Under the pieces are notes generated by a model. It searched no databases, was not told where the DNA came from, and worked only from the letters and a program-made list of their open reading frames with translations. The position numbers were made by a program, and so were the translations under genes. Positions 8,230-18,173 of a stretch of 64,000 nt of DNA are shown piece by piece. This DNA is from Lysinibacillus sp. ZYM-1 (GTDB lineage: Bacteria; Bacillota; Bacilli; Bacillales_A; Planococcaceae): contig NZ_KQ465106.1 of NCBI RefSeq assembly GCF_001308875.1, forward strand, positions 124,001-188,000, given 5' to 3'. Numbering within the stretch: the stretch's first letter is position 1; every line of letters begins with the position of its first letter.

Positions 8230-8946
8230 ATGATTGTAAATGGTACTGAAATAGATTTGACGAATTTGGAAAAACCACTTTTACTAGTCAGTGAGGAAGA
8301 AGAACATTTATTTCGACGACTACTCCAACCGACGATTGAGCATGAGCTTATTCAATGCCAATTAGCGCTCTCTACACGGAAATCCATTTCATTGGTCAAA
8401 GATATTTGGCTGGCTATGTACAAGGATTCAGAAAAAATATATATCAATAGCGACCATGCCATGCTGTACCCCATTCGTTTAATTCTTTTTGAATTAGTAA
8501 CCCAGGCAGAGTATTTTCAGCGCTTAGCAAAAAAATCACGTGGTGATGAATGTCTTTCCCTTATTTATGCGGTTATCCTGTTACAATTTGTTTTACAGTG
8601 GTTGAAAGATCGTTTTAGTGACAATCAAGAGGTCTATGGTGCATTAAAGCTGTTATATAGAGTGACAGATGATGAAGTACGGAATGAACAAACTCCTGAA
8701 ACAAGAGAACAAAAGATTGCTCAAGCAATTGCTGTAAAAGCTATTCGCTTTGAGGTGCGAGAAAACTGTCAAGAGTTCGCCAGCTTGTTGTATCAATCTT
8801 ATAATTTGATTGTTTTTTTGCATAGCAAGGAAAATGAAGAAGGTGGGAAAGAATCTATTTTGCCTTTTCTTCGAAATGTAGCGGAGACGTTGCAACGTTT
8901 TTATAAAGAACGATACACAACCTATAATGCTAGCAATTCAGGATGA
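8230..8946 (+). CDS. Hypothetical helical protein, 238 aa
   Basis: Not recognised. The ATG follows GAAAGGGGGC. After a short beta start (IVNGTEIDLTNLEKPLLLV) the protein is nearly all helix, with a hydrophobic stretch SLIYAVILLQFVLQWL near residues 110-125 that could be a core helix or a marginal membrane segment. It is charged elsewhere, with a Lys/Arg-rich end. It ends facing rarA and shares a bidirectional terminator with it. It resembles its 172-residue neighbour only in being helical; no sequence match between the two was seen by eye. Confidence 0.65.
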   Translation: MIVNGTEIDLTNLEKPLLLVSEEEEHLFRRLLQPTIEHELIQCQLALSTRKSISLVKDIWLAMYKDSEKIYINSDHAMLYPIRLILFELVTQAEYFQRLAKKSRGDECLSLIYAVILLQFVLQWLKDRFSDNQEVYGALKLLYRVTDDEVRNEQTPETREQKIAQAIAVKAIRFEVRENCQEFASLLYQSYNLIVFLHSKENEEGGKESILPFLRNVAETLQRFYKERYTTYNASNSG

Positions 8947-8983
8947 TTGTCGGGGCAGTCTATCCTGTTTTTTTGTCTTAAAA

Positions 8984-9024
8984 AAGCAAAGTCACCTCTA
9001 TCGCTAGAAGTAGTGACTTTGCTT
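8984..9024. terminator. Bidirectional terminator between the 238-aa gene and rarA
   Basis: AAGCAAAGTCAC (8984-8995) and GTGACTTTGCTT (9013-9024) form a perfect 12-bp stem with an A-run on the left, giving a T-run for rarA on the minus strand. It serves both converging genes. Confidence 0.8.
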
Positions 9025-9030
9025 AGGGAA

Positions 9031-10320
9031 CTATTTTTTATGTTGATGAAAAGATTTAAGCTTTTCGTAGATGCTAGCCATACGTTTTTCTTCACCTGCA
9101 ATCACTGGTTTATAAAACTCGGTTCCTACAAGCTCATCTGGTAAGTATTGCTGATCTATCCAACCACCAAATGTTCCGATTGGGGTGTTATGCGGATACT
9201 GATAACCGACATGTCCTAGATCTTTTGCACCTGCATAATGAGCATCACGCAAATGATGAGGAATATCACCCGTTTTACCTGCATGAATCGCTTTTATCGC
9301 CTCATCGATCGCAGCAATAGCTGAATTAGATTTTGAAGCTAAACACATTTCAATTACTACACTTGCTAGTGGGATACGTGCCTCTGGTAATCCAAGACGT
9401 TCTGCTGCTTGTATAGCCGCTAACATATGGGGACCTACCTCAGGGTTAGCAAGACCAATATCTTCATACGCCATGACAAGTAAACGTCTGCTGACAGCAA
9501 CTAAATCACCAGTTTCTAATAAATGCGCTAAATAATATAGTGCGGCATTAGTATCACTGCCACGTACAGATTTCTGTAGGGCAGAAAGTAAATTATAAAA
9601 ATGCGAGCCTTTTTTATCACCATATACACCGATGCGACTAATAAGGTGTTCAATGATATGATCGGCTGCAATCGTTTGTCCATCTACTTCATCACTTGCA
9701 TAATAAATGGATTCTAACAAAGTCAATGCTTTTCGGGCATCTCCGTTAGCTGCCTCAGCAATGAGCTCAATTTGAGAATCTGTTAAGGCAAAATGATATT
9801 TAGCTAGACCGCGTTTTTCATCCGCAAGTGCTTTTTCTATAAGCTCAATTAAATTTTCCTTTGTTAACCGTTTTAGTTGATAAATCTCACCACAGCGTGA
9901 ACGAATAGCTGGATTGACATCGTGGTAAGGATTTTCTGTTGTTGCACCAATTAGCACAATCGAGCCATTTTCAACATGTGGAAGCAAAGTATCTTGCTGT
10001 AATTTATTGAAGCGATGAATTTCATCCAAAAAAAGAAGGACTTTTCCTGAGACTCTGGCTTCTTGTACAATATCTTCAACATCTTTTTTACCAGCTCGTG
10101 TTGCGTTGAGTGCGAAGAAAGGGAGCTGAGAGCTTCCTGCAATCGCATTTGCTATAGAAGTTTTGCCAATGCCAGGTTCTCCGTAAAGTAACATGGAAGG
10201 GACATGTTCATTTTGGATCATTTTATAAAGAGCTGTGTTTGGACCAATAAAATCTTGATGCCCTACAATTTCATCAAGTGTTAAAGGACGCATTCGAAAA
10301 GCCAGTGGTTCATTGTGCAA
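9031..10320 (-). CDS. rarA: Replication-associated recombination protein A, AAA+ ATPase
   Basis: A 429-residue RarA/MgsA/WRNIP1-family AAA+ ATPase acting at stalled replication forks. Walker A is GEPGIGKTS at about 47-55, Walker B LLFLDE at 95-100, sensor-1 GATTENP near 125, and sensor-2/SSB-binding helices follow. The C-terminal MgsA tetramerisation region contains ARIPLASVVIEMCLASKSN and HLRDAHYAGAKDLGHVGYQYPH. The start is TTG, 7 nt after AAAGGGGG on the minus strand. It is divergent from cymR, the same arrangement as in B. subtilis (yrvN). Confidence 0.95.
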   Translation of the reverse strand: MHNEPLAFRMRPLTLDEIVGHQDFIGPNTALYKMIQNEHVPSMLLYGEPGIGKTSIANAIAGSSQLPFFALNATRAGKKDVEDIVQEARVSGKVLLFLDEIHRFNKLQQDTLLPHVENGSIVLIGATTENPYHDVNPAIRSRCGEIYQLKRLTKENLIELIEKALADEKRGLAKYHFALTDSQIELIAEAANGDARKALTLLESIYYASDEVDGQTIAADHIIEHLISRIGVYGDKKGSHFYNLLSALQKSVRGSDTNAALYYLAHLLETGDLVAVSRRLLVMAYEDIGLANPEVGPHMLAAIQAAERLGLPEARIPLASVVIEMCLASKSNSAIAAIDEAIKAIHAGKTGDIPHHLRDAHYAGAKDLGHVGYQYPHNTPIGTFGGWIDQQYLPDELVGTEFYKPVIAGEEKRMASIYEKLKSFHQHKK

Positions 10321-10528
10321 ATTAAATCCCCCTTTCAGCTGTTGTTGTTATTTTTAATTCATCCATTTATATGCACTTAAAAAAAGCGCTGATATAGGAT
10401 TGCTGAACGATGTTGAATCGCATTATTTAGTATATCATATCCTTCTAGGTGTATTTCCGAGTTCATCAAGAGGAGATTATGATATACTGTTGGTAGTAAT
10501 TTTGACTAGACTAATTGAGGGTGATAAA

Positions 10529-10948
10529 ATGAAAATTTCAACAAAGGGCCGTTATGGGCTTACGATTATGATTGAATTAGCAAAGCATTACGGAGAGGGT
10601 CCTATCCCTTTACGTAAAATTGCTGCTGAAAAAGAGCTTTCAGAGGCATATTTAGAGCAATTAGTGTCACCGCTTCGTAATTCAGGCTTAGTAAAAAGTG
10701 TACGTGGCGCTTATGGTGGTTATATGCTAGCGAATCCACCGAGCGAAATTTCTGCAGCCCATGTTATTAGTGTACTAGAAGGGCCAATCCAACCAGTAGA
10801 GGGTATTGAAAACGAGGAGGCACCACAACGAGAGTTATGGTTACGCATTCGTGACGCCGTAAAAAATGTGTTAGATACAACGACAATTGAAGATTTAGCA
10901 CAATACACAGAAGAAAATGTAGCAGAAGGCTATATGTTCTATATTTAA
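10529..10948 (+). CDS. cymR: Rrf2-family cysteine metabolism repressor
   Basis: A 139-residue Rrf2 regulator matching B. subtilis CymR in length, start (MKISTKGRYGLTIMIELA) and position before the cysteine desulfurase and mnmA. The winged helix covers residues 1-75, with LVKSVRGAYGGYMLA as recognition wing. It has none of the three cysteines of the Fe-S Rrf2 proteins, fitting CymR, which senses O-acetylserine through CysK. The ATG follows GAGGGTGAT; the open frame extends upstream to 10400 without a credible start. A TATACT at 10483-10488 is a plausible -10. Confidence 0.93.
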   Translation: MKISTKGRYGLTIMIELAKHYGEGPIPLRKIAAEKELSEAYLEQLVSPLRNSGLVKSVRGAYGGYMLANPPSEISAAHVISVLEGPIQPVEGIENEEAPQRELWLRIRDAVKNVLDTTTIEDLAQYTEENVAEGYMFYI

Positions 10949-10960
10949 AATGTTTAGGCT

Positions 10961-11097
10961 AAAGCGCTGCTCCCCATCCATTTATCATATTTTGGTTGAA
11001 AATAAAAGGTGAAATCTATCGCACAGCTGTGTGTATTGGACTTCACGCTGAATGTTTTTGATAAGCATATGATAAAAGATGTGGGGTCCAGCGCTTT
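10961..11097 (+). repeat. Long imperfect inverted repeat between cymR and iscS
   Basis: The left arm 10961-10990 (AAAGCGCTG, CCCCA, then TTTATCATAT) is complementary to the right arm 11067-11097 (ATATGATAAA, TGGGG, CAGCGCTTT), enclosing about 76 bases that hold a CACAGCTGTG palindrome. TTTTTATC follows the right arm, so the whole could act as a terminator or leader switch just before the iscS ribosome binding site. No known riboswitch was recognised. Confidence 0.6.
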
Positions 11098-11119
11098 TTA
11101 TCAAAAAGGAGTTTTCAAC

Positions 11120-12268
11120 ATGAATTCATATATTTATCTCGATCATGCGGCCACTTCACCGATGAATGGCCAAGTTATAGAAGCGATGACGACTGCCATG
11201 CAACAGGTATTTGGCAACGCATCCAGTATACATGGAGCAGGTCGAGAGGCGCGTAAATATCTCGATGATGCTCGTGACATATTAGCGAAGTCCATTGGTG
11301 CTCAAGCGGGAGAGATTATCTTCACAAGTGGTGGTACGGAAGCTGATAATATGGCTATTTTAGGTACTGTTTATGCCCGGGCTAAAGAAGGGAAGCACAT
11401 CATTACAACACAAGTAGAGCATCATGCGGTGTTACATACATGTGAAAAACTTGAACGAGATGGCTTTGAAGTGACCTATTTACCAGTGGATAAGTCGGGG
11501 CGTGTAGCGATTGAGGATGTCCAAAAAGCGCTTCGTGAAGATACGATTTTAGTGACAATTATGTATGGCAATAATGAAATCGGTACTATTCAGCCGATTG
11601 CTGACATTGGCGAGCTATTACAAGGACATCAAGCTACTTTCCATACAGATGCAGTTCAGGCTTATGGTTTAGAACCAATTGATGTTGGTCAATTAAAGGT
11701 TGATTTATTGAGTGTGTCTGCCCATAAAATTAATGGTCCTAAAGGAATTGGCTTCCTTTACCAAAAGGCTGGAGCTCCTTTAGCTAGTTATGCTTTAGGG
11801 GGCGCACAAGAGAAAAAACGTCGTGCAGGAACTGAAAATATACCTGCAATTATTGGCTTTTCAATGGCTGTACAAGTTGCAAATAAGTTGCGTGAAGAAA
11901 AGCGTTCACTATACAATCACTTTAAGCAAATTATGCTGGATGTTTTTTCACAGGAAAAATTAGCGTTCCATGTTAATGGTGATAAAGAGCAGTCATTGCC
12001 ACATGTTTTAAATATCAGCTTTGAGGGCATGGAAGTAGAATCGTTTTTAGTGAATCTTGATATGGCAGGAATCTGTGTATCTAGTGGTTCTGCATGTACC
12101 GCTGGGTCGATTGATCCATCACATGTGTTAGTTGCAATGTTTGGACAAGGTGCCGAGGAATTACGAAACTCGATCCGATTTAGCTTTGGTCAGGATTTAA
12201 CGGAAAAAGATATACGAGACGCAGCTGAAAAAACGGCACAAATTGTGCAAAAACTAGCTAAAAAGTAA
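11120..12268 (+). CDS. iscS: Cysteine desulfurase
   Basis: A 382-residue class V aminotransferase-fold PLP enzyme that takes sulfur from cysteine (B. subtilis YrvO equivalent). The PLP lysine is Lys203 in SVSAHKINGPKG, the catalytic cysteine Cys326 in SSGSACTAGS, and HTDAVQAYG binds the cofactor. The ATG at 11120 has AAAGGAG upstream and gives the typical start MNSYIYLDHAATSP; the frame is open further upstream. It lies between cymR and mnmA, so the sulfur most likely goes to MnmA for s2U34 of tRNA. Confidence 0.95.
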   Translation: MNSYIYLDHAATSPMNGQVIEAMTTAMQQVFGNASSIHGAGREARKYLDDARDILAKSIGAQAGEIIFTSGGTEADNMAILGTVYARAKEGKHIITTQVEHHAVLHTCEKLERDGFEVTYLPVDKSGRVAIEDVQKALREDTILVTIMYGNNEIGTIQPIADIGELLQGHQATFHTDAVQAYGLEPIDVGQLKVDLLSVSAHKINGPKGIGFLYQKAGAPLASYALGGAQEKKRRAGTENIPAIIGFSMAVQVANKLREEKRSLYNHFKQIMLDVFSQEKLAFHVNGDKEQSLPHVLNISFEGMEVESFLVNLDMAGICVSSGSACTAGSIDPSHVLVAMFGQGAEELRNSIRFSFGQDLTEKDIRDAAEKTAQIVQKLAKK

Positions 12269-12322
12269 TTTGCGAAGAACATGTTAGGTTTCTACAATTT
12301 TGGAAGCACTAACTGTAAATAG

Positions 12323-13468
<1,146 letters not shown>

Positions 13469-13542
13469 CTTGCGTTTAGACTGCTTTTATTGCCACTTGG
13501 CTTCATGGAAGCAGTCTTTCGCTACATAGAGGTGATGAAATA

Positions 13543-14202
13543 GTGAATTATAATGAACAGGGCATTCAAGCATTTCAAGATAAGCGTTACGAAGAGGCTG
13601 CCCAACTATTTACAAAGGCGATAGAAGATGAGCCCGAAAATGCCATTGGTTATGTTAACTTCGGAAATCTATTAGCTGTCTTAGAGGATATAGAACGGGC
13701 AGAGCGTTTTTTCCAAAAGGCTATAACTGTTGATGAAACAGCGGCTACCGCTTATTACGGGTTAGCAAACCTCTATTACAATGCGGAGCGCTATGCTGAA
13801 GCTGTGAAGCTTTACGAACAAGCACTCAAGCATAATATTGAAGGTGCAGATGTGTACTATATGATGGGGAAATGCTTTGAGCGTATGGAAAATTCAAAAT
13901 TAGCATTGCCTTATTTACAAAGGGCCGTTGAAATTGCTCCTGAAGATACACAGATCCGTTTAGCCTATGCAATTGTGCTGTGTGCACTAGAAATGTTTGA
14001 GCAAGGGAAGAAGGAACTGGATCTTTTAATCGAGCAGGACTGGAATAATGCAGATGCACACTATAATTTAGGCGTATTGTATGCAGTGTCAACAGAGCAA
14101 ACAGAAGATGCAATGTATCATTTGAAACAAGCCTTTACATTACAGCCTGAATACGATCAAGCACGTTATATTTATGATATGATTGCCCAGCGATTTAACT
14201 AA
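13543..14202 (+). CDS. Tetratricopeptide repeat protein (YrrB-like)
   Basis: A 219-residue protein made almost wholly of about six TPR units of 34 residues, with the Trp/Gly/Ala/Tyr pattern clear in the unit AVKLYEQALKHN. It is a scaffold for protein contacts; in B. subtilis the TPR gene yrrB also follows mnmA. GTG start after AGAGGTGATG. No signal peptide. Partners are unknown, though the constant position beside mnmA suggests a role in tRNA thiolation. Confidence 0.88.
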   Translation: MNYNEQGIQAFQDKRYEEAAQLFTKAIEDEPENAIGYVNFGNLLAVLEDIERAERFFQKAITVDETAATAYYGLANLYYNAERYAEAVKLYEQALKHNIEGADVYYMMGKCFERMENSKLALPYLQRAVEIAPEDTQIRLAYAIVLCALEMFEQGKKELDLLIEQDWNNADAHYNLGVLYAVSTEQTEDAMYHLKQAFTLQPEYDQARYIYDMIAQRFN

Positions 14203-14207
14203 TAGCT

Positions 14208-14246
14208 AAAAGCAGCAAGTGTCAATTGACAAACTTGCTGCTTTTT
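14208..14246 (+). terminator. Terminator after the TPR gene
   Basis: AGCAGCAAGT and ACTTGCTGCT form a 10-bp stem with A-run before and TTTT after, closing the iscS-mnmA-TPR unit. Confidence 0.88.
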
Positions 14247-14390
14247 CATGTAGTTATATAGTAGGGTTTTGGCAGTTCATGGTTCAAAATATTATTACCA
14301 TTAAATATTTTTTTGTAAAATTTATCTCTTTCTCTTTTATTTTCAGGTTAAACTTGTTAGTGTATGTCATGCAGGAAAGGAATAGGTGAC

Positions 14391-15836
14391 ATGATGAATA
14401 AAGTATTTATTGCACTATTACTTGTAACAGCGCTTGCTGCAATTGAAGGAACGATTGTTAGTACAGCTATTCCAAGTATTACAGCTGATTTGTTAGGCGT
14501 AGATTTAATAAGCTGGATTTATTCCGCTTATTTACTAGCTTCTGCTATCGCTGCGATTATCTTCGGTAAGTTAGCCGACTTATTTGGGCGCAAACGGATG
14601 ATTATTACCGGTATCATAATTTTTTTAATTGGTTCCATGTTATGTGGGTTAGCGCAATCGATGGAGCAATTAATTGTCTTCCGCGCAATTCAGGGGATTG
14701 GCGCAGGATCGATTTTACCTATTACATTAACAATGGTCGGAGAATTATTTACGACTGAAAAAGCACGTGCTAAAGGACAAAGCTATTTAAGTATGGTATG
14801 GGGCGTATCTGGCGTGGTTGGTCCACTATTTGGGGGTTTTATTGTTGACCAAGTGTCATGGCACTTTATATTTTTCATTAACGTACCCTTTGGCTTAGCT
14901 TCTATTTATCTAATTGTTAAACATTATAAAGAGCAGGTAGAAGCAGTGAAGCGTAAAATTGATTACTTAGGCGCTGGATTATTTACTGTCGGAATGGTTT
15001 CGCTACTATATGTAATTATTGAAAACAGTAAAACACAAGCTTGGTTATCAAGTCAATCGCTCCTTATGTATGGTGTTGCGGTGGCATTTTTAGGCATTTT
15101 TATATGGGTGGAGCTACGAGCAGAAGAGCCGATTATTCCGTTAACACTGTTTAAAAATGGCCGCTTAATGGTGATTAATTCACTAACATTAACCACGATG
15201 TCTATTGTGATTGGTGTAACGGTTTATATTCCGATATATGCACAAAGTGTTCTTGGGAAAAATGCCACACAAGCTGGCCTACTTTTAACACCAATGTCTA
15301 TATTCTGGACGATGAATTCCATTATGGCAGGTTACTTAATCGGACGTTTAACAAATAAACGAATTATCCAAATGGGTACGATTTTATTGGTTACAGGAAC
15401 GATAATGCTTGCAAAACTATCTTCAGGTTCCAGCGATATCAGCGTATATCTCGGTTCATCATTAATCGGGCTGGGTATGGGCTTTATCATGCCAATGTTA
15501 ATGATTTCCATTCAAAAGGTGGCTGATCCGAAGCAACTGGGTATTTCTATTGGTCTCAATTCCTTTACCAATACATTTAGCCAAGCGGTCGGTGCAGCAC
15601 TATTTGGGATGATTTTTAACCTTGCAACGAGTGAAAAAATGGCTTCATTAGGGAAGGGAGAAATTCAGCTTAATGGAGAGTTTGCAAAAGGCGGCTTTAG
15701 CATAGAAGAAATCATCTTTTTAAAGGTAACAATTGCTGATGGTGTAAGCTTTGTTTATATAACTACCTTAGTTTTTGCCAGTTGTGCCCTTATTCTATCC
15801 TTCTTTATTGCAACGAAATCCAAAGACAAAGCTTAA
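14391..15836 (+). CDS. MFS drug:H+ antiporter (DHA2/EmrB-QacA type)
   Basis: A 481-residue polytopic transporter with 12-14 hydrophobic segments. MFS motif A appears as GKLADLFGRKR near residues 58-68, and the antiporter motif C as GVSGVVGPLFGG near 142-153, followed by WHFIFFINVPFG, typical of EmrB/QacA exporters. The ATG pair at 14391/14394 follows AGGAAAGGAATAGGTGA. It probably exports toxic compounds using the proton gradient; the substrate is unknown. No regulator lies next to it. The gene has its own terminator. Confidence 0.88.
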   Translation: MMNKVFIALLLVTALAAIEGTIVSTAIPSITADLLGVDLISWIYSAYLLASAIAAIIFGKLADLFGRKRMIITGIIIFLIGSMLCGLAQSMEQLIVFRAIQGIGAGSILPITLTMVGELFTTEKARAKGQSYLSMVWGVSGVVGPLFGGFIVDQVSWHFIFFINVPFGLASIYLIVKHYKEQVEAVKRKIDYLGAGLFTVGMVSLLYVIIENSKTQAWLSSQSLLMYGVAVAFLGIFIWVELRAEEPIIPLTLFKNGRLMVINSLTLTTMSIVIGVTVYIPIYAQSVLGKNATQAGLLLTPMSIFWTMNSIMAGYLIGRLTNKRIIQMGTILLVTGTIMLAKLSSGSSDISVYLGSSLIGLGMGFIMPMLMISIQKVADPKQLGISIGLNSFTNTFSQAVGAALFGMIFNLATSEKMASLGKGEIQLNGEFAKGGFSIEEIIFLKVTIADGVSFVYITTLVFASCALILSFFIATKSKDKA

Positions 15837-15841
15837 ACAAA

Positions 15842-15908
15842 AAAAATCCACCTTCTTTTCCTGTGAGGAACTTTTATCGTTCCTGTAGGAAGCTAGGTGG
15901 ATTTTTTT
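15842..15908. terminator. Bidirectional terminator, MFS and relP
   Basis: AATCCACCT (15845-15853) and AGGTGGATT (15895-15903) close a long stem with inner TCCT/AGGA pairs. A-run on the left and T-run on the right serve both converging genes. Confidence 0.8.
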
Positions 15909-15931
15909 CGTCTAAAATATTCTAAAATTAC

Positions 15932-16663
15932 TTAATCATTATTGTTAATGGTAGGGAGTTGTGCAAAATATTTAGCTAGCTGAGATATAGGTGTACTATC
16001 TAACAAAGAAGGCTCGGCCTCATTTTCTTTTAATATATTGATTTCTTTATTTAGTCGCTCCATTTTTCGATCTAACTCAGCGGCTTGTAGTGCGGCTTCT
16101 TTTAATTCAACCCGAATATGTTCAGGTACTTCTTTATTATATTTATAATAAATTTTATGTTCTAAGCTTGCCCAAAAGTCCATCGCAATTGTCCGAATTT
16201 GAATCTCTGTATACACCTTTTCCATATGGTCTGACATGAAAATTGGAATTTTTATAATAAGGTGCAAGCTTTGATAACCATTTTCTTTAGGTTTAGCAAT
16301 ATAATCCTTCACCTCTACAACCTCAATGTCATGTTGTGCCTGTAACATGGCACTGACTTTATAAATATCCTCGACAAATGAACAAGTAATACGAGCACCT
16401 GCTATATCACGAATGTTTTCGCGAACACCTTCCATCGTTGGAGGAAGTTCTTTTTTCAACATCTTTGTTAAAATGCTTTTCGGTGATTTTACACGTGTTG
16501 AAATATGCTCTATTGGATTATATTCATGAATCAGCTTAAATTCTTCTTGCAGAATATTGATTTTCGTTTCCACTTCCTGTAATGCAAATTTATAGGCTAA
16601 AAAGAAGCGTGTTAACTCTGTTTGAAATGATTTTAAAGAGTTTACTTCGAGTTCGGTTTTCAT
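15932..16663 (-). CDS. relP: Small alarmone synthetase, (p)ppGpp synthetase RelP/YwaC type
   Basis: A 243-residue single-domain RelA/SpoT synthetase without hydrolase or TGS domains. It makes (p)ppGpp from ATP and GDP/GTP. Landmarks are NPIEHISTRVKSPKSI, DIAGARITCSFVEDIY, KENGYQSLHLII and the EIQIRTIAMDFWASLEHKIYYK segment split by family residues. These match B. subtilis YwaC (SAS2/RelP) better than YjbM. ATG after AAAGGATTT. The 270 bases upstream show no gene. Confidence 0.9.
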   Translation of the reverse strand: MKTELEVNSLKSFQTELTRFFLAYKFALQEVETKINILQEEFKLIHEYNPIEHISTRVKSPKSILTKMLKKELPPTMEGVRENIRDIAGARITCSFVEDIYKVSAMLQAQHDIEVVEVKDYIAKPKENGYQSLHLIIKIPIFMSDHMEKVYTEIQIRTIAMDFWASLEHKIYYKYNKEVPEHIRVELKEAALQAAELDRKMERLNKEINILKENEAEPSLLDSTPISQLAKYFAQLPTINNND

Positions 16664-16904
16664 AGTTTAAATCCTTTCCCCTATGTCTGTGGACACATAT
16701 TTATTTTCCACTACTCATTTTATGTAGAATTGTCATTTATCTCAATAAAATAGCAACCAATTATTGGCGAGATTTAAATAGTAAAATAGTTTTTTATAAT
16801 AATGGAGCTTTTCTACATTATATATAACTATCATAAGAGGTAAAAGGTTTCGGAAAGGTAGGAAGGATTGAAAGGATTAGATTAAGGAGATTGAGAGAAG
16901 TGTC

Positions 16905-16935
16905 ACAAACAAAGGGGGAAAATGCCCCTTTGTCT
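16905..16935 (-). terminator. Terminator of the hisA-like pair
   Basis: Read on the minus strand, CAAAGGGG and CCCCTTTG form an 8-bp stem directly after the stop codon of the 95-residue gene, followed by TTTGT. Confidence 0.7.
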
Positions 16936-17222
16936 TAACTAATAATTTCCGCATTTAAGTTATAACGTTTATTAAACTCATCCACAAATACTTGTAGGTC
17001 AATATAAGTCCCGATATAGGGCTCTGTTTCTTGATCGCGTAGGAAACCACAAGTAGCCTTTAATGATTTTGAAAACTCTAGTAACATTTGTTCATTATCG
17101 AGTTGAACATGGATAGCAAGAGAATGATCTTTTTTATTCACTTTAAAATACTTACCATCAATGATACGTTCTAAATTTGTTTCTTGAAATGGAAATACGT
17201 AATTTTTATAGATGAGGTTCAT
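16935..17222 (-). CDS. Hypothetical protein, 95 aa, coupled to the HisA-like gene
   Basis: Not recognised. The ATG begins one base after the stop of the HisA-like gene (TAATATG), with GGCGGG as ribosome binding site, so the two are one transcript and translationally coupled. The product is soluble: a mixed alpha/beta pattern (VNKKDHSLAIHVQL) with a single cysteine, and no motif I can name. The tight coupling suggests a function related to the upstream enzyme, for example a partner or regulator; this is inference. Confidence 0.75.
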   Translation of the reverse strand: MNLIYKNYVFPFQETNLERIIDGKYFKVNKKDHSLAIHVQLDNEQMLLEFSKSLKATCGFLRDQETEPYIGTYIDLQVFVDEFNKRYNLNAEIIS

Positions 17223-17223
17223 A

Positions 17224-17994
17224 TTATCCCGCCTTTTTGCAATATTTTACTACATCTGTGTAGGGTAGATCTCCTCCAAAAATGGACAGAGCACTCCCGA
17301 TAGTGACATGAAGTTTTCCGCTGGCTAATTGGTTAAACATTTCTAAGTCTTCCAGTGAACGAACGCCACCTGCATAGGTTGTTGGAATAGAAGTCCAGGC
17401 AGCAAGATCCCGTACCAAATTTTCCTGCATGCCACCCTTTTTTCCTTCCACATCGACTGCATGAATTAAAAGTTCATCACAAAAATTTTCAATATACTGG
17501 ATAGATGCTGCATTGACTTCAAAATGACTAAATTTTGTCCATTTATCAGTCACAACAAACCATTTGCCATCTTTCATCCTGCAACTGAGATCAATGACAA
17601 GATGTTCTTTACCGATTAATTCGTTTAAGTTTTTTAAGCGTTCTAAATCAAGCTGACCATCATGAAAGATATAGGAAGTGACAATGACATGTGAAGCACC
17701 AGCATCAATATATTTTTTGGCATTCGCAGCAGTAATACCACCACCAATTTGTAAACCTTGAGGAAATGCAGCTAATGCGGCTAAAGCAGCATCTTCATTT
17801 CCTGGGCCAAGCATGATGACGTGTCCACCTGTTATGTGATCTTGCGCAAACATTTGTGCATAGTAGCTAGAGTCAAAACTAGAAGTAAAATTCTCAACGA
17901 CTGATTGATTTGAATAACCTAAAGTACTTCCTACAATTTGTTTTACTTTGCCATCATGTAAATCGATGCAAGGTCTAAATTCCAATAACTTCAC
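17224..17994 (-). CDS. hisA: HisA isomerase of the eukaryotic (HIS6) type
   Basis: A 256-residue TIM-barrel isomerase for the fourth histidine step (ProFAR to PRFAR). It matches the eukaryotic HIS6-type form rather than the usual bacterial HisA: FRPCIDLHDGKVKQIVG near the start, DHITGGHVIMLGPGN, QIGGGIT, ELLIHAVDVEGKKGG and TYAGGVRSLEDLE. Likely catalytic Asp11 (CIDL). The GTG at 17994 follows AAAGGATC; a TTG at 18009 extends the frame but lacks a ribosome binding site. It stands outside any his operon. Whether it serves histidine synthesis here cannot be told from the window. Confidence 0.85.
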   Translation of the reverse strand: MKLLEFRPCIDLHDGKVKQIVGSTLGYSNQSVVENFTSSFDSSYYAQMFAQDHITGGHVIMLGPGNEDAALAALAAFPQGLQIGGGITAANAKKYIDAGASHVIVTSYIFHDGQLDLERLKNLNELIGKEHLVIDLSCRMKDGKWFVVTDKWTKFSHFEVNAASIQYIENFCDELLIHAVDVEGKKGGMQENLVRDLAAWTSIPTTYAGGVRSLEDLEMFNQLASGKLHVTIGSALSIFGGDLPYTDVVKYCKKAG

Positions 17995-18173
17995 GATCCT
18001 TTCGTGCAACTATTTCTTATTTATCATAGCATGGAAATATGGGTAAAAGCAGAGAATTATCATTTGTCGAAATAATGTAAAAATAACGAAGGGGAAATAA
18101 TTTATCAACGAAATAATGATATGTATATGGTAAAATGAAAAGATTGAAAACAATTAGAAAGGACGGACCGAAC

